From NCBI RefSeq assembly GCF_013385425.1, contig NZ_JACAQA010000005.1, positions 394,652 to 458,651 on the forward strand: a stretch of 64,000 bases of DNA, written 5' to 3'. The first letter of the stretch is position 1. Each line of letters starts with the position of its first letter. This document shows positions 63,478-64,000 of this stretch, one piece after another. The stretch comes from Pseudomonas gingeri (GTDB lineage: Bacteria; Pseudomonadota; Gammaproteobacteria; Pseudomonadales; Pseudomonadaceae). The translations under genes were made by a program, and so were the position numbers. Below the pieces are notes generated by a model. The model saw only the letters and a program-made list of their open reading frames with translations, did no database searches and was not told the DNA's origin.

Positions 63478-64000
63478 CGTGATTTGCTCCTTTGGTTTTA
63501 GGAAGAGTACTGCCGTCCCACCTGTATTTTTGTCTGGGCGGCTCTTTCTTTTTTGTGTCGGCGCAAACTTATATCACGCTGACAAACTTGGCGATACTTG
63601 CACACCTATCCTTGCGGCTTCTTTACGAGCCTGTCGCAAAAAGCTAGCTCCATGTCGCAAATTCACAGCCTTTGTACAACGGCTGCACAACTTCAGCGCT
63701 GTTTTCAGCGGCATGAGCATAGAAGCAAATGGTCTATGTTCAAGCCCTGAATTCTCCATGGGCGCACTGTACTGCGTTGTCTCGGTGTCGCAGGGGCTTC
63801 AGCGTCCGGGCTGACCCTCTGTCGCGACTATTCACTTACCAATGCAACAAGCATGCACAAAGTGAAAAAATCGTGAGAAAAAATTTACCTGGCACCGTCA
63901 TCACGCTGAAACCCTTATGGAACCTAGGGCGGTTGGCGTTTACGCCAGCGCTTGACGTAGTGCTTTTCCTTGTGCTGCTAATCCTTTGAAAATCCATGGA
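63478..64000. other. Right-edge stretch without a recognised gene
   Basis: 523 bases upstream of the porin gene. It is AT-richer than the coding neighbours and should hold the porin promoter. A small inverted repeat TGGCG-TTTA-CGCCA is at 63934-63947. Open frames are short, with no ribosome site or motif, so I see no gene; one might start beyond the window. Confidence 0.5.

Noticed and set aside
63729..63989. Short plus-strand open frame at the right edge
   Set aside because: No ribosome site, mixed composition, and no recognisable motif; judged non-coding.

Overview
The window is a contiguous 64-kb piece of a Pseudomonas chromosome, most likely from the P. fluorescens species complex. I base this on the GC-rich coding bias, the typical P. 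fluorescens REP palindromes with a RAYT transposase, the H-NS-like MvaT, an OprD-family porin, and gene orders that match, from memory, two blocks of P. aeruginosa PAO1: fumarase-sadC-ferredoxin reductase-enoyl-CoA hydratase-pyk ... MoxR operon-sbcB-mvaT-purU-pct chemoreceptor (around PA4333 to PA4309), and dciA-secA-argJ-mutT-(ATR)-sensor kinase-panE-pseudo regulator-yajQ-mscS (around PA4405 to PA4394). No rRNA, tRNA, CRISPR array, prophage or integrase gene was seen. Almost all of the window is ordinary core genome.

Layout. 0-8 kb: the 5' part of a small secreted tandem-repeat protein, a dicarboxylate/2-oxoglutarate MFS permease with a sigma-54 promoter and an upstream palindrome, the NtrC-type pair mifR/mifS that probably drives it, and periplasmic beta-glucosidase bglX. 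REP doublets sit between these units. 8-16 kb: LemA and two TPM-domain proteins, a METTL25-like methyltransferase, an EamA exporter, a DJ-1/PfpI protein with a ribbon-helix-helix protein, then an unusual pair, a sigma-less FecR and a SIR2-like DUF4917 protein. 15.6-22.2 kb: a chemoreceptor, an HD-GYP phosphodiesterase, alcohol dehydrogenase yiaY, and a TetR-SDR-epimerase unit with twin palindromic operators. 22.3-23.7 kb: a DUF6124-like gene cut short by a REP array, and the RAYT gene. 23.7-31.8 kb: fumarase, SadC-like diguanylate cyclase, a 2Fe-2S flavoprotein, enoyl-CoA hydratase, two small membrane proteins, pyruvate kinase, a lipoprotein and a PilZ protein. 31.8-38.5 kb: a six-gene RDD-SpoIIM-DUF4129-DUF4350-MoxR-DUF58 operon. 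38.7-43.9 kb: sbcB, mvaT, purU, a small protein and a PctA-type amino-acid chemoreceptor. 44.2-56.2 kb: dciA, secA, argJ, a Nudix-ThiE fusion, a cobalamin adenosyltransferase, a sensor kinase, panE, a doubly degenerate REC-GGDEF protein, yajQ and an MscS channel. 56.3-61.5 kb: a five-gene ABC importer plus cytoplasmic HAD phosphatase operon. 62.1-63.5 kb: an OprE-type porin.

Working themes. Cyclic-di-GMP and motility functions are frequent: HD-GYP hydrolase, SadC-like cyclase with intact GGEEF and I-site, PilZ protein, degenerate REC-GGDEF, YajQ, and two chemoreceptors. The least explained pieces are the DUF4917/FecR pair, the left-edge repeat protein, the HAD-plus-importer operon whose substrate is not evident, and the gene-free stretch 61483-62130, which carries a plus-strand terminator-like hairpin and a possible gene remnant. 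Several precise inverted repeats were found by eye and are listed as sites. Synteny statements are from memory and not the result of a search.
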